Below, one piece after another: positions 1 to 7,425 of a stretch of 12,516 bases of DNA. The DNA comes from Tannerella sp. Its GTDB lineage: Bacteria > Bacteroidota > Bacteroidia > Bacteroidales > Tannerellaceae. Location: NCBI GenBank assembly GCA_031282485.1, contig JAITDQ010000097.1, positions 1 through 12,516 on the forward strand, given 5' to 3'. Below the pieces are notes generated by a model. It was not told the DNA's origin. It saw only the letters and a list, made by a program, of their open reading frames with translations, and ran no database searches. Each line of letters starts with the position of its first letter. Within the stretch, counting starts at the first letter, position 1. The position numbers and the translations under genes were made by a program.

Positions 1-1
1 C

Positions 2-76
2 TTCACACACAGTATAGCCGCATTTTTTAACGACACCTACGCCGACACCACCTACACCATCCTGAAGTCGGTATAA
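2..76 (+). CDS. C-terminal end of an unidentified plus-strand protein (partial)
   Basis: An open frame enters from the left edge and ends at TAA (74-76), giving 24 residues that finish in TYTILKSV. Third codon positions are rich in C and G (acc, tac, gcc, gac, atc, ctg, aag), as in the conserved genes of the window and unlike the AT-rich trio that follows. This supports a real coding end rather than chance. Too little is present to name a family. It would be the only plus-strand gene here and converges on the 182-residue gene, with 25 bases between their stop codons and no clear terminator hairpin. Confidence 0.45.
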   Translation, partial: FTHSIAAFFNDTYADTTYTILKSV

Positions 77-101
77 TATGGCAATAACAATAGTTTACCC
101 G

Positions 102-650
102 TTATATTTTAAACTCCTCGTCCGGCTTTCTGTAGTAACAACTGACGATCCGTTCCATTAAAAATAAAGAAAAGGCTAATTGACTTCCTGATATGTTTCT
201 GAATAAAGCATCATATATTAAATGATCGAATACGGTTTTGGAAATCAGGGGCATCAATCGTTCATCAAGAAACAGTACGAAAGCAGCATAAATGGCAAAT
301 CTGGCATTAATTTCCATCAATTCGTTATGCATGGATTCATATATATGGATATCTTCCGTATCAATTTTAATTTGGATGGGTTTTAATTTTGCGATCCATT
401 TAATGGTATATGCCGCTTGTTTGTGTTTGTCAGCAAAGTCGGAGCCGGTATAATCCTTAAATCTGTCAATATCTCCAAAATAATTCCGGACTACACCGGC
501 AAGTATCGCCCGATTTAAACAAATGACCTCCCTTGTTTGCGGGCTTATAAATGTCCGGAATTTTTCGTAGGCTAAAACAATTGATTCAAATCTTTTCGGT
601 TCATTTTCTTTTGATTCTTCTGAAATCTTTCGTCGCTTATAAATTTCCAT
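102..650 (-). CDS. Hypothetical protein, 182 residues, soluble and mostly helical
   Basis: I do not recognise this protein. It starts with a basic and acidic, probably disordered segment (residues 1-20, rich in K, R and E). A mainly helical body follows, with a conserved-looking patch around residues 75-96 (HKQAAYTIKW, then KLKPIQIK) and an amphipathic, aromatic-rich C-terminal half (115-172). There is no signal peptide and no convincing membrane segment, so it is probably cytoplasmic. The ATG follows the TAG stop of the upstream small membrane protein by one codon (GCA) and is in the same reading frame. The two are therefore either translationally coupled or halves of one interrupted gene. 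It is the last gene of the AT-rich trio, and its function is unknown. Confidence 0.7.
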   Translation of the reverse strand: MEIYKRRKISEESKENEPKRFESIVLAYEKFRTFISPQTREVICLNRAILAGVVRNYFGDIDRFKDYTGSDFADKHKQAAYTIKWIAKLKPIQIKIDTEDIHIYESMHNELMEINARFAIYAAFVLFLDERLMPLISKTVFDHLIYDALFRNISGSQLAFSLFLMERIVSCYYRKPDEEFKI

Positions 651-653
651 TGC

Positions 654-1010
654 CTAATCATCTATTTTCCGGTCTGCCGACATTAGTTCGGCAAACGCCC
701 TGTTCATCTGTTCGTCATTCAATCTCACCTCCCGCTGTTCCGCATCATTGTATTTATTTTCCGTGTTGGACAGACAAATACTGAAAATAAATAATGCTGC
801 ATATCCCATCAACTCATGATAGTTGTTCACGAAAGCAGCTGGAGAAACTGCAACTGTGGGTCGTTCATTGCTAACCGGTACGGAAACGCGGCCGGTCACT
901 TTCCCTTTGACGGCATAATATAAAGCCAATATGAAATAACGGCATTTTATCAGTATGTACACTACTGCCAAAACCGGCAACCAGGGGGCTATAATCATTA
1001 TAAATTCCAT
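654..1010 (-). CDS. Hypothetical small membrane protein, 118 residues, two predicted helices
   Basis: I do not recognise the family. A long hydrophobic stretch (about residues 4-34) forms a first membrane segment. A polar linker (35-62) leads to a shorter hydrophobic stretch (about 67-81, LMGYAALFIFSICLS), and then a highly charged tail (82-118) that is probably cytoplasmic. The start at 1010 is 37 bases after the stop of the four-helix protein gene. A second in-frame ATG at residue 5 is an alternative start. The gene ends in TAG and the next gene begins one codon later in the same frame, so readthrough or reversion of this stop would give one protein of about 302 residues with a membrane-anchored N-terminus. 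Confidence 0.65.
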   Translation of the reverse strand: MEFIMIIAPWLPVLAVVYILIKCRYFILALYYAVKGKVTGRVSVPVSNERPTVAVSPAAFVNNYHELMGYAALFIFSICLSNTENKYNDAEQREVRLNDEQMNRAFAELMSADRKIDD

Positions 1011-1047
1011 GCAACTCTTTGTTTTTATATTTTTTTAATAACTGTTT

Positions 1048-1503
1048 TTAATATTCGCCAAGGGTGATATGCGTAAGAGAGAAAAAAACAACTTTTACTT
1101 TTAAAAAACCGGCCAATACTATTCCAAACAGAAAGATGTACCGGATGGTTGTTAATTCATTTTTGAATTTGAACGTCTCTGATATGGGATTAACCGGATT
1201 ATCACACATGTAAAGTAACCCTATCAGGAAGATAAAACCGAATAATAATAAATATTCCAGCGGGTTTATCGTAACGTTTGCTTCCCTGTAATTTTCAAAT
1301 ATGGTTACAATCATCATGATACCTGAAAAAATATAGAATCCGTGTCGTAGCAATTCGATGAAAATGTCATAAAAAGAATAATTCGTTCCTGCCGGATAAT
1401 TACCTGCCCACAGGAAAAAAACCGGTATGATGATTGGTAAAACTAAATTTATAATATACCAAATAACCAGCAATTTCAATATATGACTTATTTTATTTTT
1501 CAT
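1048..1503 (-). CDS. Hypothetical integral membrane protein, 151 residues, four predicted helices
   Basis: I do not recognise the family. Four hydrophobic segments can be seen, at about residues 9-32, 54-69, 84-99 and 121-142. Between the first two is an aromatic and acidic loop (NYSFYDIF), and between the last two a Pro/Asn-rich loop (DNPVNP). The protein is short and nearly all membrane, which fits a small inner-membrane protein. It is the first gene of an AT-rich trio on the minus strand, 123 bases downstream of ispF. A near-consensus promoter element lies directly before its ATG. Base composition and codon use are clearly more AT-rich than in ispF, porV and porU, which suggests a different history. 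The function is unknown. Confidence 0.65.
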   Translation of the reverse strand: MKNKISHILKLLVIWYIINLVLPIIIPVFFLWAGNYPAGTNYSFYDIFIELLRHGFYIFSGIMMIVTIFENYREANVTINPLEYLLLFGFIFLIGLLYMCDNPVNPISETFKFKNELTTIRYIFLFGIVLAGFLKVKVVFFSLTHITLGEY

Positions 1504-1508
1504 GGGGA

Positions 1509-1516
1509 CAAAAGTA
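1509..1516 (-). promoter_or_regulatory. Candidate -7 element (TACTTTTG) for the hypothetical trio
   Basis: Read on the minus strand this is an exact match to the Bacteroidota -7 pattern TAnnTTTG. It ends only five bases before the ATG at 1503. No TTG lies at the usual spacing; the nearest one is 24 bases upstream (1541-1543). If used, this promoter would start transcription at or within a few bases of the start codon, giving an almost leaderless mRNA. Confidence 0.4.
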
Positions 1517-1541
1517 AAAAAAATATTTTGAAATAAAATAC

Positions 1542-1556
1542 AAAAATCCGATTTTT
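1542..1556. repeat. Perfect inverted repeat AAAAATC-C-GATTTTT upstream of the trio
   Basis: Two 7-base arms (1542-1548 and 1550-1556) are perfect reverse complements around a single C. The repeat lies 39-53 bases before the ATG at 1503 and overlaps the only TTG that could serve as a -33 element there. The position suits an operator, but the arms are AT-rich and the region is generally A/T-heavy, so chance is possible. Confidence 0.4.
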
Positions 1557-1585
1557 ATTTTCCAACGAAAACATTGTAAGCTATA

Positions 1586-1600
1586 TTTCGGACGCCGAAA
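1586..1600 (-). terminator. Small hairpin after ispF, weak terminator candidate
   Basis: TTTCGG (1586-1591) and CCGAAA (1595-1600) form a perfect 6-bp stem with a 3-base loop, 26 bases beyond the ispF stop. No T-run follows on the minus strand, so this is not a classical intrinsic terminator. It may mark the end of the porU-porV-ispF transcript or simply protect its 3' end. Confidence 0.3.
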
Positions 1601-1626
1601 GTATTACATACCCGGAAATACCCAAA

Positions 1627-2094
1627 TTATTTTATTAAAACAACCGCATACGCCGCAATTCCTTCGCGGCGTCCTGTGAAACCGAGTTTTTCCGTTGTGG
1701 TGGCTTTTATGGATATGTCGTTGACCGGGATGTTCATTACTTCTGCCATTGTCTTTTGCATTTCGGGGATGTAGGGGCTTAGGCGGGGTTGTTCGGCGGC
1801 GACGGTTGCGTCTATGTTTCCCGGTTCGTAGCCGGCTTTGCGCAGCAGGTACACGGTTTCGCGCAGCAGGATTTTGCTGTCGATATGCTCGTAAGTTTCG
1901 GAAGTATCGGGGAAATGGTATCCGATGTCGCGCAGGTTTGCTGCGCCGAGCAGGGCGTCGCAGACGGCGTGGATTAGCACGTCTGCGTCGCTATGCCCCA
2001 CAAGCCCGTAGGGGTGGTCTATGCGGATGCCGCCGATCCATAATTCGCGGCCTTCCGACAGGGCGTGTACGTCATATCCGAATCCGATGCGCAT
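1627..2094 (-). CDS. ispF: 2-C-methyl-D-erythritol 2,4-cyclodiphosphate synthase (IspF)
   Basis: IspF converts 4-diphosphocytidyl-2-C-methyl-D-erythritol 2-phosphate to the 2,4-cyclodiphosphate with release of CMP, in the cytoplasmic MEP pathway to isoprenoids. The 155 residues are full length for the family. The divalent metal ligands Asp8, His10 (GYDVH) and His42 are present at the canonical numbers. So are the GHSDADVL motif (33-40), FPDTS (61-65), and the CDP-binding and signature stretch TTEKLGFTGR (133-142). The gene follows porV after a single base (TAA, A, ATG), which implies translational coupling. There is no obvious Shine-Dalgarno sequence. It is the last well-conserved gene of the acyltransferase-to-ispF run. 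Confidence 0.98.
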   Translation of the reverse strand: MRIGFGYDVHALSEGRELWIGGIRIDHPYGLVGHSDADVLIHAVCDALLGAANLRDIGYHFPDTSETYEHIDSKILLRETVYLLRKAGYEPGNIDATVAAEQPRLSPYIPEMQKTMAEVMNIPVNDISIKATTTEKLGFTGRREGIAAYAVVLIK

Positions 2095-2095
2095 T

Positions 2096-3271
2096 TTATT
2101 CGAACAGGTTTTTCAGCCCGTCCATATCGAACGAAAGAGTGAAACGGAGCGTTTGGTCGAGCGGGTTGCTTTGTACGGTGCTTATCAGGTATGCGGCGTC
2201 GAGCCGGAATACGTTCATCCTGAAGCCTGCTCCGACGGATAAATACTGGCGGTTACCTTTCATCTGGTTTTCGTAGAAATATCCGCCACGAATGAAAAAC
2301 TGACTGTTATAATTGTATTCGGCGGCAACGGAGATGTTCACTTCCTTCAATTCTTCTCTGAAACCGTCGGGCGCATCGCTGAACGACTTGATCATTCCTT
2401 TGACGAAATTCATATTATTATACTCGTCGTATCTTTTGTCGTAAGCTTCATCCGCTTCATTATTGCCCCTTACCGGTTTGGAGGGGACGAGGTATTTGTT
2501 CAGGTCTACATAAATACCCAGCTGGTTATAATCGTCCAGCGGCATAAGCAGGCCGGTACCCAATCTCAGGTTCGTAGGGAGGAACTGGTTCGTCGTTCCG
2601 CCGTCGTACGAGATTTTATTTCCCATGTTGGAGATGTTAAATCCGCCGCTCCACAAACATTCGTTACTTCCCATGACAATGTATTTTTCCCCGTATCCGC
2701 TCAAATCGGCCGCAACCGCATTGCCGGGTCGCAGGTCGTAATTGACGTCGCCGCCCATATCGGAACGGATGTAGCGCATGGCGACGCCAAGCGAGAATCC
2801 TTCCGACAGTTTGATGCTGTAGCTTACGTCCAGAGCCATTTCATAAGGATTAAGATTCAAATAATTGTTTCCCCCGATGTCGGTGACGGGCACTTCTCCG
2901 AGCGAGAAATAACGAAGTGAAGCGCCGAGCGCGTGCTGGTCGTACTGTCCTAATTTGTAATAACCCGAAAGATAAGCCAGCGCCACGTCCGACACGATTT
3001 TCCGCATCCACGGCGTATACGACAGTCCTACGCCGGCCTTGCTTTCCATAAATGCGTATTTGGAGGGGTTCCAGTATTGGGATGATATGTCGGGCAGGGT
3101 GGCTGCGCCGTTATCGCCCATACCGCCGCCACGTGCATCCGGTGCGATAGAAAGGGACGGCACCGCCGTATTTAGCGGGCTGAATTTATTTTTTTCATCA
3201 TCTTCCGCTTGCGCAACAGTTGATGAAGTGATACAAATGAATGTCAACAAACCGAATTTCAGTAATCTCAT
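2096..3271 (-). CDS. porV: PorV (LptO), outer-membrane protein of the type IX secretion system
   Basis: PorV is an outer-membrane beta-barrel related to FadL. It receives substrates from the T9SS translocon, shuttles them to the attachment complex, and holds the PorU sortase at the surface. The 391-residue protein has a signal peptide (residues 1-22, cleavage after AQA). It also has the N-terminal family signature at about 44-74 (PDARGGGMGDNGAAT, then QYWNPSKYAF), which runs into repeated amphipathic beta-strands rich in G, Y, N and D up to the C-terminus. It lies 70 bases downstream of porU and 1 base upstream of ispF, the order I recall for PG0026-PG0028 in Porphyromonas gingivalis. I see no good promoter in the 70-base gap, so it is probably co-transcribed with porU. 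Confidence 0.95.
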   Translation of the reverse strand: MRLLKFGLLTFICITSSTVAQAEDDEKNKFSPLNTAVPSLSIAPDARGGGMGDNGAATLPDISSQYWNPSKYAFMESKAGVGLSYTPWMRKIVSDVALAYLSGYYKLGQYDQHALGASLRYFSLGEVPVTDIGGNNYLNLNPYEMALDVSYSIKLSEGFSLGVAMRYIRSDMGGDVNYDLRPGNAVAADLSGYGEKYIVMGSNECLWSGGFNISNMGNKISYDGGTTNQFLPTNLRLGTGLLMPLDDYNQLGIYVDLNKYLVPSKPVRGNNEADEAYDKRYDEYNNMNFVKGMIKSFSDAPDGFREELKEVNISVAAEYNYNSQFFIRGGYFYENQMKGNRQYLSVGAGFRMNVFRLDAAYLISTVQSNPLDQTLRFTLSFDMDGLKNLFE

Positions 3272-3341
3272 GCTTTAAAAATATGTTAGTTAGATTGCTT
3301 TTAAAAAAATCACATGTTATATAAACTCCGTTTTTACGTCT

Positions 3342-6300
3342 TTATTGTGCAAGTATGATTAATTTCCCTGTTTCCGAAGCTTCATTCAGTTTGTCGCTGC
3401 TTATTATCGCGCGGTATACGTAAACGCCCGGTCGCAGACGGGCGCCTCTGCCGTCCGTAAGGTTCCATTTTATTTTATACGAATCGAACATTTCCGACGA
3501 GCCGCTTTCGTCATGCCTCCATTGCAGCCTGCCCGACAGGTCGAATACCTGAATTTGCACATGAATCAGCGATTCGGGGAGATTGTGCGAAATGAAGAAA
3601 TTCACATAGTCTTTCGTTGGCGACGGCCCCGCCGTCAGGTTGACAATCGACGGTTTATAGTTGTCGGCCACAACAAAGTCGAACGTTTTGGAACTGGAGT
3701 TGTTATAGCGATCCCAAACCTTGAACTCCCCGATATGTTTGCCGGCCTCGAGCTTGGGAACCGGGAATTTCACGATACTTTCGTCCGCGTTCCCTTCCAG
3801 ATACGTTCCGTAGTAGCTGTTCAGCACATAGCTCATTGACGGATTGTTGTCGATCGTAAGCATTATATCATGTCCTATGCTGCCGCCCCCCACGTTTATT
3901 CCGCTTTCGTCCCGGACGATAGCGACAAACAGCGGCGTTTCATTCACCACAGTTCCGTCCCGAAATTCGGGAGTATTGAGATACATCGCCCGGATTTCCG
4001 GCCCGTCGGCGTCTTCGTTCGTCACGTCAGCCGTTCCCCCCACGGTGAAATTTTTGAAAGCTCCGTTAGCCTCCGTTTTATTGTCGTCATTCACGGCATA
4101 GAGGGAGATTTTCCCGTTTTGGTAGGAATAAAAAATATCTTTAGGAACGGTAAATGTGAACGAAAATTCGCCGTTACGTACGGAATCATTGCCGATATGT
4201 ATGATATTGGGGTAATCGAAGTATGTGAATTTTTTGCCCGTACCGTTATTGTCTAACGTCGTGATCTGCTCCCGGCTGTCAAAAACGGAAACGGACATTC
4301 GCCCGTTGAAGTTCTCCGCCGGGGTGCCGTCCGGGGCGTTCACCTTTCCTTTTACGGTGACCTTTTCGAGAGCTTTGAAGTTTGCGGGTACGCCGGAAAC
4401 AGGCTGTCCGTTTATTTCCGTTATCTCCATGTTGTATTCATCGGGATAGGCGAGCGTTAAAGCCGGGTCTCCGAGTAAGATAAAACTCATTATTTTCTGG
4501 TTTGTACCGCTGCCCGTGCTTTTGAACGTATTTTTTGAATTTTTCATCACATCGCCGAGCGTCCGGTGGCGTCCGTCTTTTTTCTCAAACAGATTCGTCA
4601 GGAACAGCCTGTTTATCCGTAGATTTTCAGTACTGTATGCGACACGCGCCGTCGTATACAAAGCGATGCCTCCGCTTCTCCTGTTCAGAAGAACGTCTTC
4701 GCCGGCGGAAACAGCCATGGCGTCGAAAGGCGCAAAATCGCACGAAGCCGTTATCCAGAGCGGGAGGTTCGGATAAGTCGCGTTGTTGATGTCCGCCTGT
4801 GTCATTACCTTTTCTTCCGACCATGAGTTGGCATCTCCGTGTCCGGTGTAGTTAATCAAAAATACCCCTTCTTTCAGTGCCTTTTGAATGTTGGTGCGAA
4901 TATCCGGGTAAGTAGGTTTACCGCCCGAATTGCCTTTTTTGAATGCATCAAAGAACAGTTTTCCGGAGACATACATGGGATGTGATTCTTCCATGTACTG
5001 GGTCAGGGTATAGGATTCGTTCATGTGGTTTGTGTTGTGTCCGTCAACGGAATTTCCGTCGTCTGCGACAAAACACAGTTTATTTTTCCATGGGCCGCGA
5101 TTTGAATTTTCGATATATGAAATCACTTTATCCACAACGTCTTTTGCCTGTGTGACCGTGATAACCGGGAAACGCCCTATACCCAGACACAGTGTAGCGC
5201 CGATCGGGTCGGCGCCTTCATTGTCAAGCAGGAAGCCGAAGTAATCGTCGGACACGTATGAAGCTTCGCCTGTGGTTTCGACCGACTGGTAAGTGACGAT
5301 ATAATTATCGGACGAATTTTCCCATATTTTGGTAAGTTTCCGGTTGTCGAAACGGCCGTCGCCGAACAGCAGCAAGTATTTGGGCGCATCGCTGTCGGAC
5401 GTTTTGCGGTCGTAAAACATTTTCATAAAGCGGCGGATAGCCGTAGCTTCCTGTCCGCCGCTCGAGAACTCGTTGTATACCTGTTCGGGCGTTACTACGG
5501 CGACCGTAAGGCGGTCGTGCGAACGGTGAACGTTCGCTAACCGTTCGGCATCCGAAGCAAATATTTTCGGAGCCAGTATGATCATGTCCGTTTGTTCCAT
5601 GCCGTGCAGGTTTTGCGGCGCTACTTCGCCGACTTCCGCCGGCGAGGGCAGGTTTTTATCCGATACGTCGACCATTGCAAATTCGCGCAGATTCCCTGCC
5701 GGTATCGAAAAAGAGAGATCCGTCCCGTTCCGTTCCGCTTCGATTTTTCGCATCGGGAATCCTTCCGTCACGTCAAAAACGATTATGTCGGACGAAGCGT
5801 TTTTGATATGGAAGCGTGAAGCTTTGTTTTCGGATTCGATGCAGCGGAAAAGCGTACAGGAGCCGTAAGGTTGCAGCCGGCGTTTCATCTGCAGGCGTAT
5901 ATAGTCCAAGTGGCTTGTCTGCTGCCCAAGGCTGAATGATATGTTCACCGTTGTATTTTCGTTTTTTTCCCCTTTCCAGGCCACTTCCTTCGAGGCGTTT
6001 ATGGCGGCAACGTAAGAGTTTGTGTTTTGATTGATTGTAGCGCTTGCGAGTTTGACGCCGTCGGCGCTCATTGTCACGACGCCTGTTCCCGATTTGACTT
6101 TTGCCACAAAGCAAAAAGCCGCTTTCCCGTCGTCGCCGGTGATACCGGGAATCGAAAACGGGAAATCCATGGATGTTCTCACGTCAAAACTCTCTCCGAA
6201 AAGGTCGCGTCCGGAGTAGGGGCGTCCGGGATTGGTGACGGACACCAGTTCCTGTTCGTGAAGCATGTAATCGTCGAAGGTTTCCAAATCGACCGGGTCG

Positions 6301-6752
6301 GCGCCTTCCGAAGGGACGGATGCGGCTTCGTTTGTTTCCGTAGCGTCGGTAACGAAATAGTATCCGAGCGTAGCATATACGTTGTTTTTATGATAGAAAC
6401 TTTTATTGCCGGAACTATACGTCCATTTTACCGTCCCTTTCCCGTAAAAAAGCAGGTAATCGCTGCCTCTCCATACCGCTACGGAGGGGACGTCGTCAAC
6501 GTATTCCCTTTTTGAGAAATCTTCTTCCACAGGCCACCCGCCGTAACCGTGAATGGAAACTTTCGCCGGATCCGGGAATCCCATTTTTTTCAGTTCCGAA
6601 TAGGTCAGTTTGTAAATACCTGTCTTTTCAACGCTTATTTTCACCCATTTGCCTTCCGATAAGGCGGATTTTGTCGCATAACGGGATGCATCGGCACGGG
6701 CAGAGGCCGACGCCGTGACGCATAAAAGTAATATGAATAATGTTCGTCTCAT
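3342..6752 (-). CDS. porU: PorU, type IX secretion sortase (gingipain-family C25 cysteine peptidase)
   Basis: PorU removes the C-terminal signal from T9SS cargo at the cell surface and joins the cargo to A-type lipopolysaccharide. The 1136-residue protein is full length. A signal peptide covers residues 1-20 (cleavage near SARA-DA). A beta-rich N-terminal region follows, then the C25 peptidase domain at about 385-770. This contains LLLFGDGRFDN (460-470) and the catalytic pair His638 (NYTGHGD) and Cys671 (ITASCDF). Immunoglobulin-like regions follow, and a T9SS C-terminal domain at about 1030-1136 (GPSPTKDYVNF, RPGVYVYRAI). In the family PorU keeps this domain. The start is fixed by the signal peptide and by a strong Shine-Dalgarno sequence (6760-6769), which is unusual for this phylum. 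Confidence 0.96.
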   Translation of the reverse strand: MRRTLFILLLCVTASASARADASRYATKSALSEGKWVKISVEKTGIYKLTYSELKKMGFPDPAKVSIHGYGGWPVEEDFSKREYVDDVPSVAVWRGSDYLLFYGKGTVKWTYSSGNKSFYHKNNVYATLGYYFVTDATETNEAASVPSEGADPVDLETFDDYMLHEQELVSVTNPGRPYSGRDLFGESFDVRTSMDFPFSIPGITGDDGKAAFCFVAKVKSGTGVVTMSADGVKLASATINQNTNSYVAAINASKEVAWKGEKNENTTVNISFSLGQQTSHLDYIRLQMKRRLQPYGSCTLFRCIESENKASRFHIKNASSDIIVFDVTEGFPMRKIEAERNGTDLSFSIPAGNLREFAMVDVSDKNLPSPAEVGEVAPQNLHGMEQTDMIILAPKIFASDAERLANVHRSHDRLTVAVVTPEQVYNEFSSGGQEATAIRRFMKMFYDRKTSDSDAPKYLLLFGDGRFDNRKLTKIWENSSDNYIVTYQSVETTGEASYVSDDYFGFLLDNEGADPIGATLCLGIGRFPVITVTQAKDVVDKVISYIENSNRGPWKNKLCFVADDGNSVDGHNTNHMNESYTLTQYMEESHPMYVSGKLFFDAFKKGNSGGKPTYPDIRTNIQKALKEGVFLINYTGHGDANSWSEEKVMTQADINNATYPNLPLWITASCDFAPFDAMAVSAGEDVLLNRRSGGIALYTTARVAYSTENLRINRLFLTNLFEKKDGRHRTLGDVMKNSKNTFKSTGSGTNQKIMSFILLGDPALTLAYPDEYNMEITEINGQPVSGVPANFKALEKVTVKGKVNAPDGTPAENFNGRMSVSVFDSREQITTLDNNGTGKKFTYFDYPNIIHIGNDSVRNGEFSFTFTVPKDIFYSYQNGKISLYAVNDDNKTEANGAFKNFTVGGTADVTNEDADGPEIRAMYLNTPEFRDGTVVNETPLFVAIVRDESGINVGGGSIGHDIMLTIDNNPSMSYVLNSYYGTYLEGNADESIVKFPVPKLEAGKHIGEFKVWDRYNNSSSKTFDFVVADNYKPSIVNLTAGPSPTKDYVNFFISHNLPESLIHVQIQVFDLSGRLQWRHDESGSSEMFDSYKIKWNLTDGRGARLRPGVYVYRAIISSDKLNEASETGKLIILAQ

Positions 6753-6759
6753 AAAAAAA

Positions 6760-6769
6760 CTCCTTTCTT
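6760..6769 (-). promoter_or_regulatory. Extended Shine-Dalgarno sequence for porU
   Basis: AAGAAAGGAG lies 7 bases upstream of the porU ATG, separated from it by seven T. It contains AGAAAGGAG, complementary to nine bases of the usual 16S rRNA tail (CCUCCUUUCU). None of the other starts in the window has a comparable match. It confirms the start at 6752 and suggests that porU is translated efficiently and independently of the gene before it. Confidence 0.75.
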
Positions 6770-6785
6770 GCCGGATTAACGCCGG

Positions 6786-6805
6786 AACACATCACGGGAT
6801 GTGTT
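6786..6805 (-). other. Perfect 8-bp hairpin between the FAH-family gene and porU
   Basis: AACACATC and GATGTGTT pair perfectly around a 4-base loop, starting at the base right after the TGA of the upstream FAH-family gene. A second small CCGG...CCGG element follows (6771-6785), then the porU ribosome binding site. There is no T-run next to the stem, so an mRNA-stabilising or attenuating element is more likely than a strong intrinsic terminator. Confidence 0.5.
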
Positions 6806-7420
6806 TCAACGCACGTAAAAGTCCAATAATTTGCGGTTTCCCACATATCCCTGCAGATGATTCCCTATACTGACCGTTCCCACTCCGGCAGGCGTTCCCG
6901 TGTATATAAGATCACCCATTTTCAACGTAAAGAAACGGCTTGCATAAGCAATTATTTTGTCTGCCGGGAAAATCATGTCCGCCGTATATCCTCTCTGTAC
7001 CGTTTTTTCGTCGATATCAAGATGAAAATCCAGATGCCGGATGTCGCCGGCTTCGCTCAGGGGAATAAAATCACCCGTTACGGCAGACCCGTCAAACCCT
7101 TTGCTTATTTCCCAGGGCAACCCTTTTTTCCGTAAATCCGTCTGCAGATCGCGCGCCGTAAAATCTATTCCCACCGTCACTTCGTCATAATAGCGGTGGG
7201 CAAACTGTTCTGCAATATTTTTACCGATTCTGTTGATTTTTACGACGACCTCTGTTTCATAATGAATATCCGACGAAAAATCGGGTATGAAAAAAGGTTT
7301 TCCGTTCTTCAGCAACGCCGAGTCGGGTTTCACGAAAATAACCGGTTCCGGTAATAATAACGGATTATGCATCTCTTTATTGTGATTTGCATAATTCATT
7401 CCTGCGGCAATGATTTTCAT
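6806..7420 (-). CDS. Fumarylacetoacetate hydrolase (FAH) family protein, acylpyruvase-like
   Basis: This is a single-domain FAH-fold enzyme. The family cleaves or decarboxylates oxo-acids such as acylpyruvates, oxaloacetate or catechol-pathway products with a bound divalent metal. The 204 residues match the short FAHD1/YcgM-like branch. The metal ligands are visible as Glu55 and Glu57 (HYETEVVV) and Asp86 (VGIDFTARD). The early NYANHNKEM stretch, the Lys-rich active-site segment around 98-109 (KKGLPWEISKG) and the conserved TGTPAGVG (174-181) are also present. The substrate cannot be read from sequence; oxaloacetate decarboxylase or acylpyruvase activity is plausible. The gene begins 5 bases after the rex stop, so the two are probably co-translated, and it is followed by a hairpin before porU. 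Confidence 0.92.
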   Translation of the reverse strand: MKIIAAGMNYANHNKEMHNPLLLPEPVIFVKPDSALLKNGKPFFIPDFSSDIHYETEVVVKINRIGKNIAEQFAHRYYDEVTVGIDFTARDLQTDLRKKGLPWEISKGFDGSAVTGDFIPLSEAGDIRHLDFHLDIDEKTVQRGYTADMIFPADKIIAYASRFFTLKMGDLIYTGTPAGVGTVSIGNHLQGYVGNRKLLDFYVR

Positions 7421-7425
7421 TTCTG

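Noticed and set aside
1749..2276. Long plus-strand open frame (175 residues) opposite ispF and the end of porV
   Set aside because: Its translation is dominated by Arg, Gly and Cys, the mark of an antisense shadow of GC-rich codons, and both opposite genes are certain.
3272..3341. Separate promoter for porV in the gap after porU
   Set aside because: The best -7 candidate has a mismatch (TATTTTTA) and no TTG lies at the proper spacing.
3513..6718. Many plus-strand open frames opposite porU
   Set aside because: They are low-complexity shadows without coherent domains or starts, while porU is intact with catalytic residues, signal peptide and C-terminal domain.
6753..6805. Classical intrinsic terminator between FAH and porU using the seven-T run
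   Set aside because: The T-run lies about 26 bases after the stem and belongs to the spacing between ribosome binding site and ATG, so the hairpin and T-run do not form one terminator.
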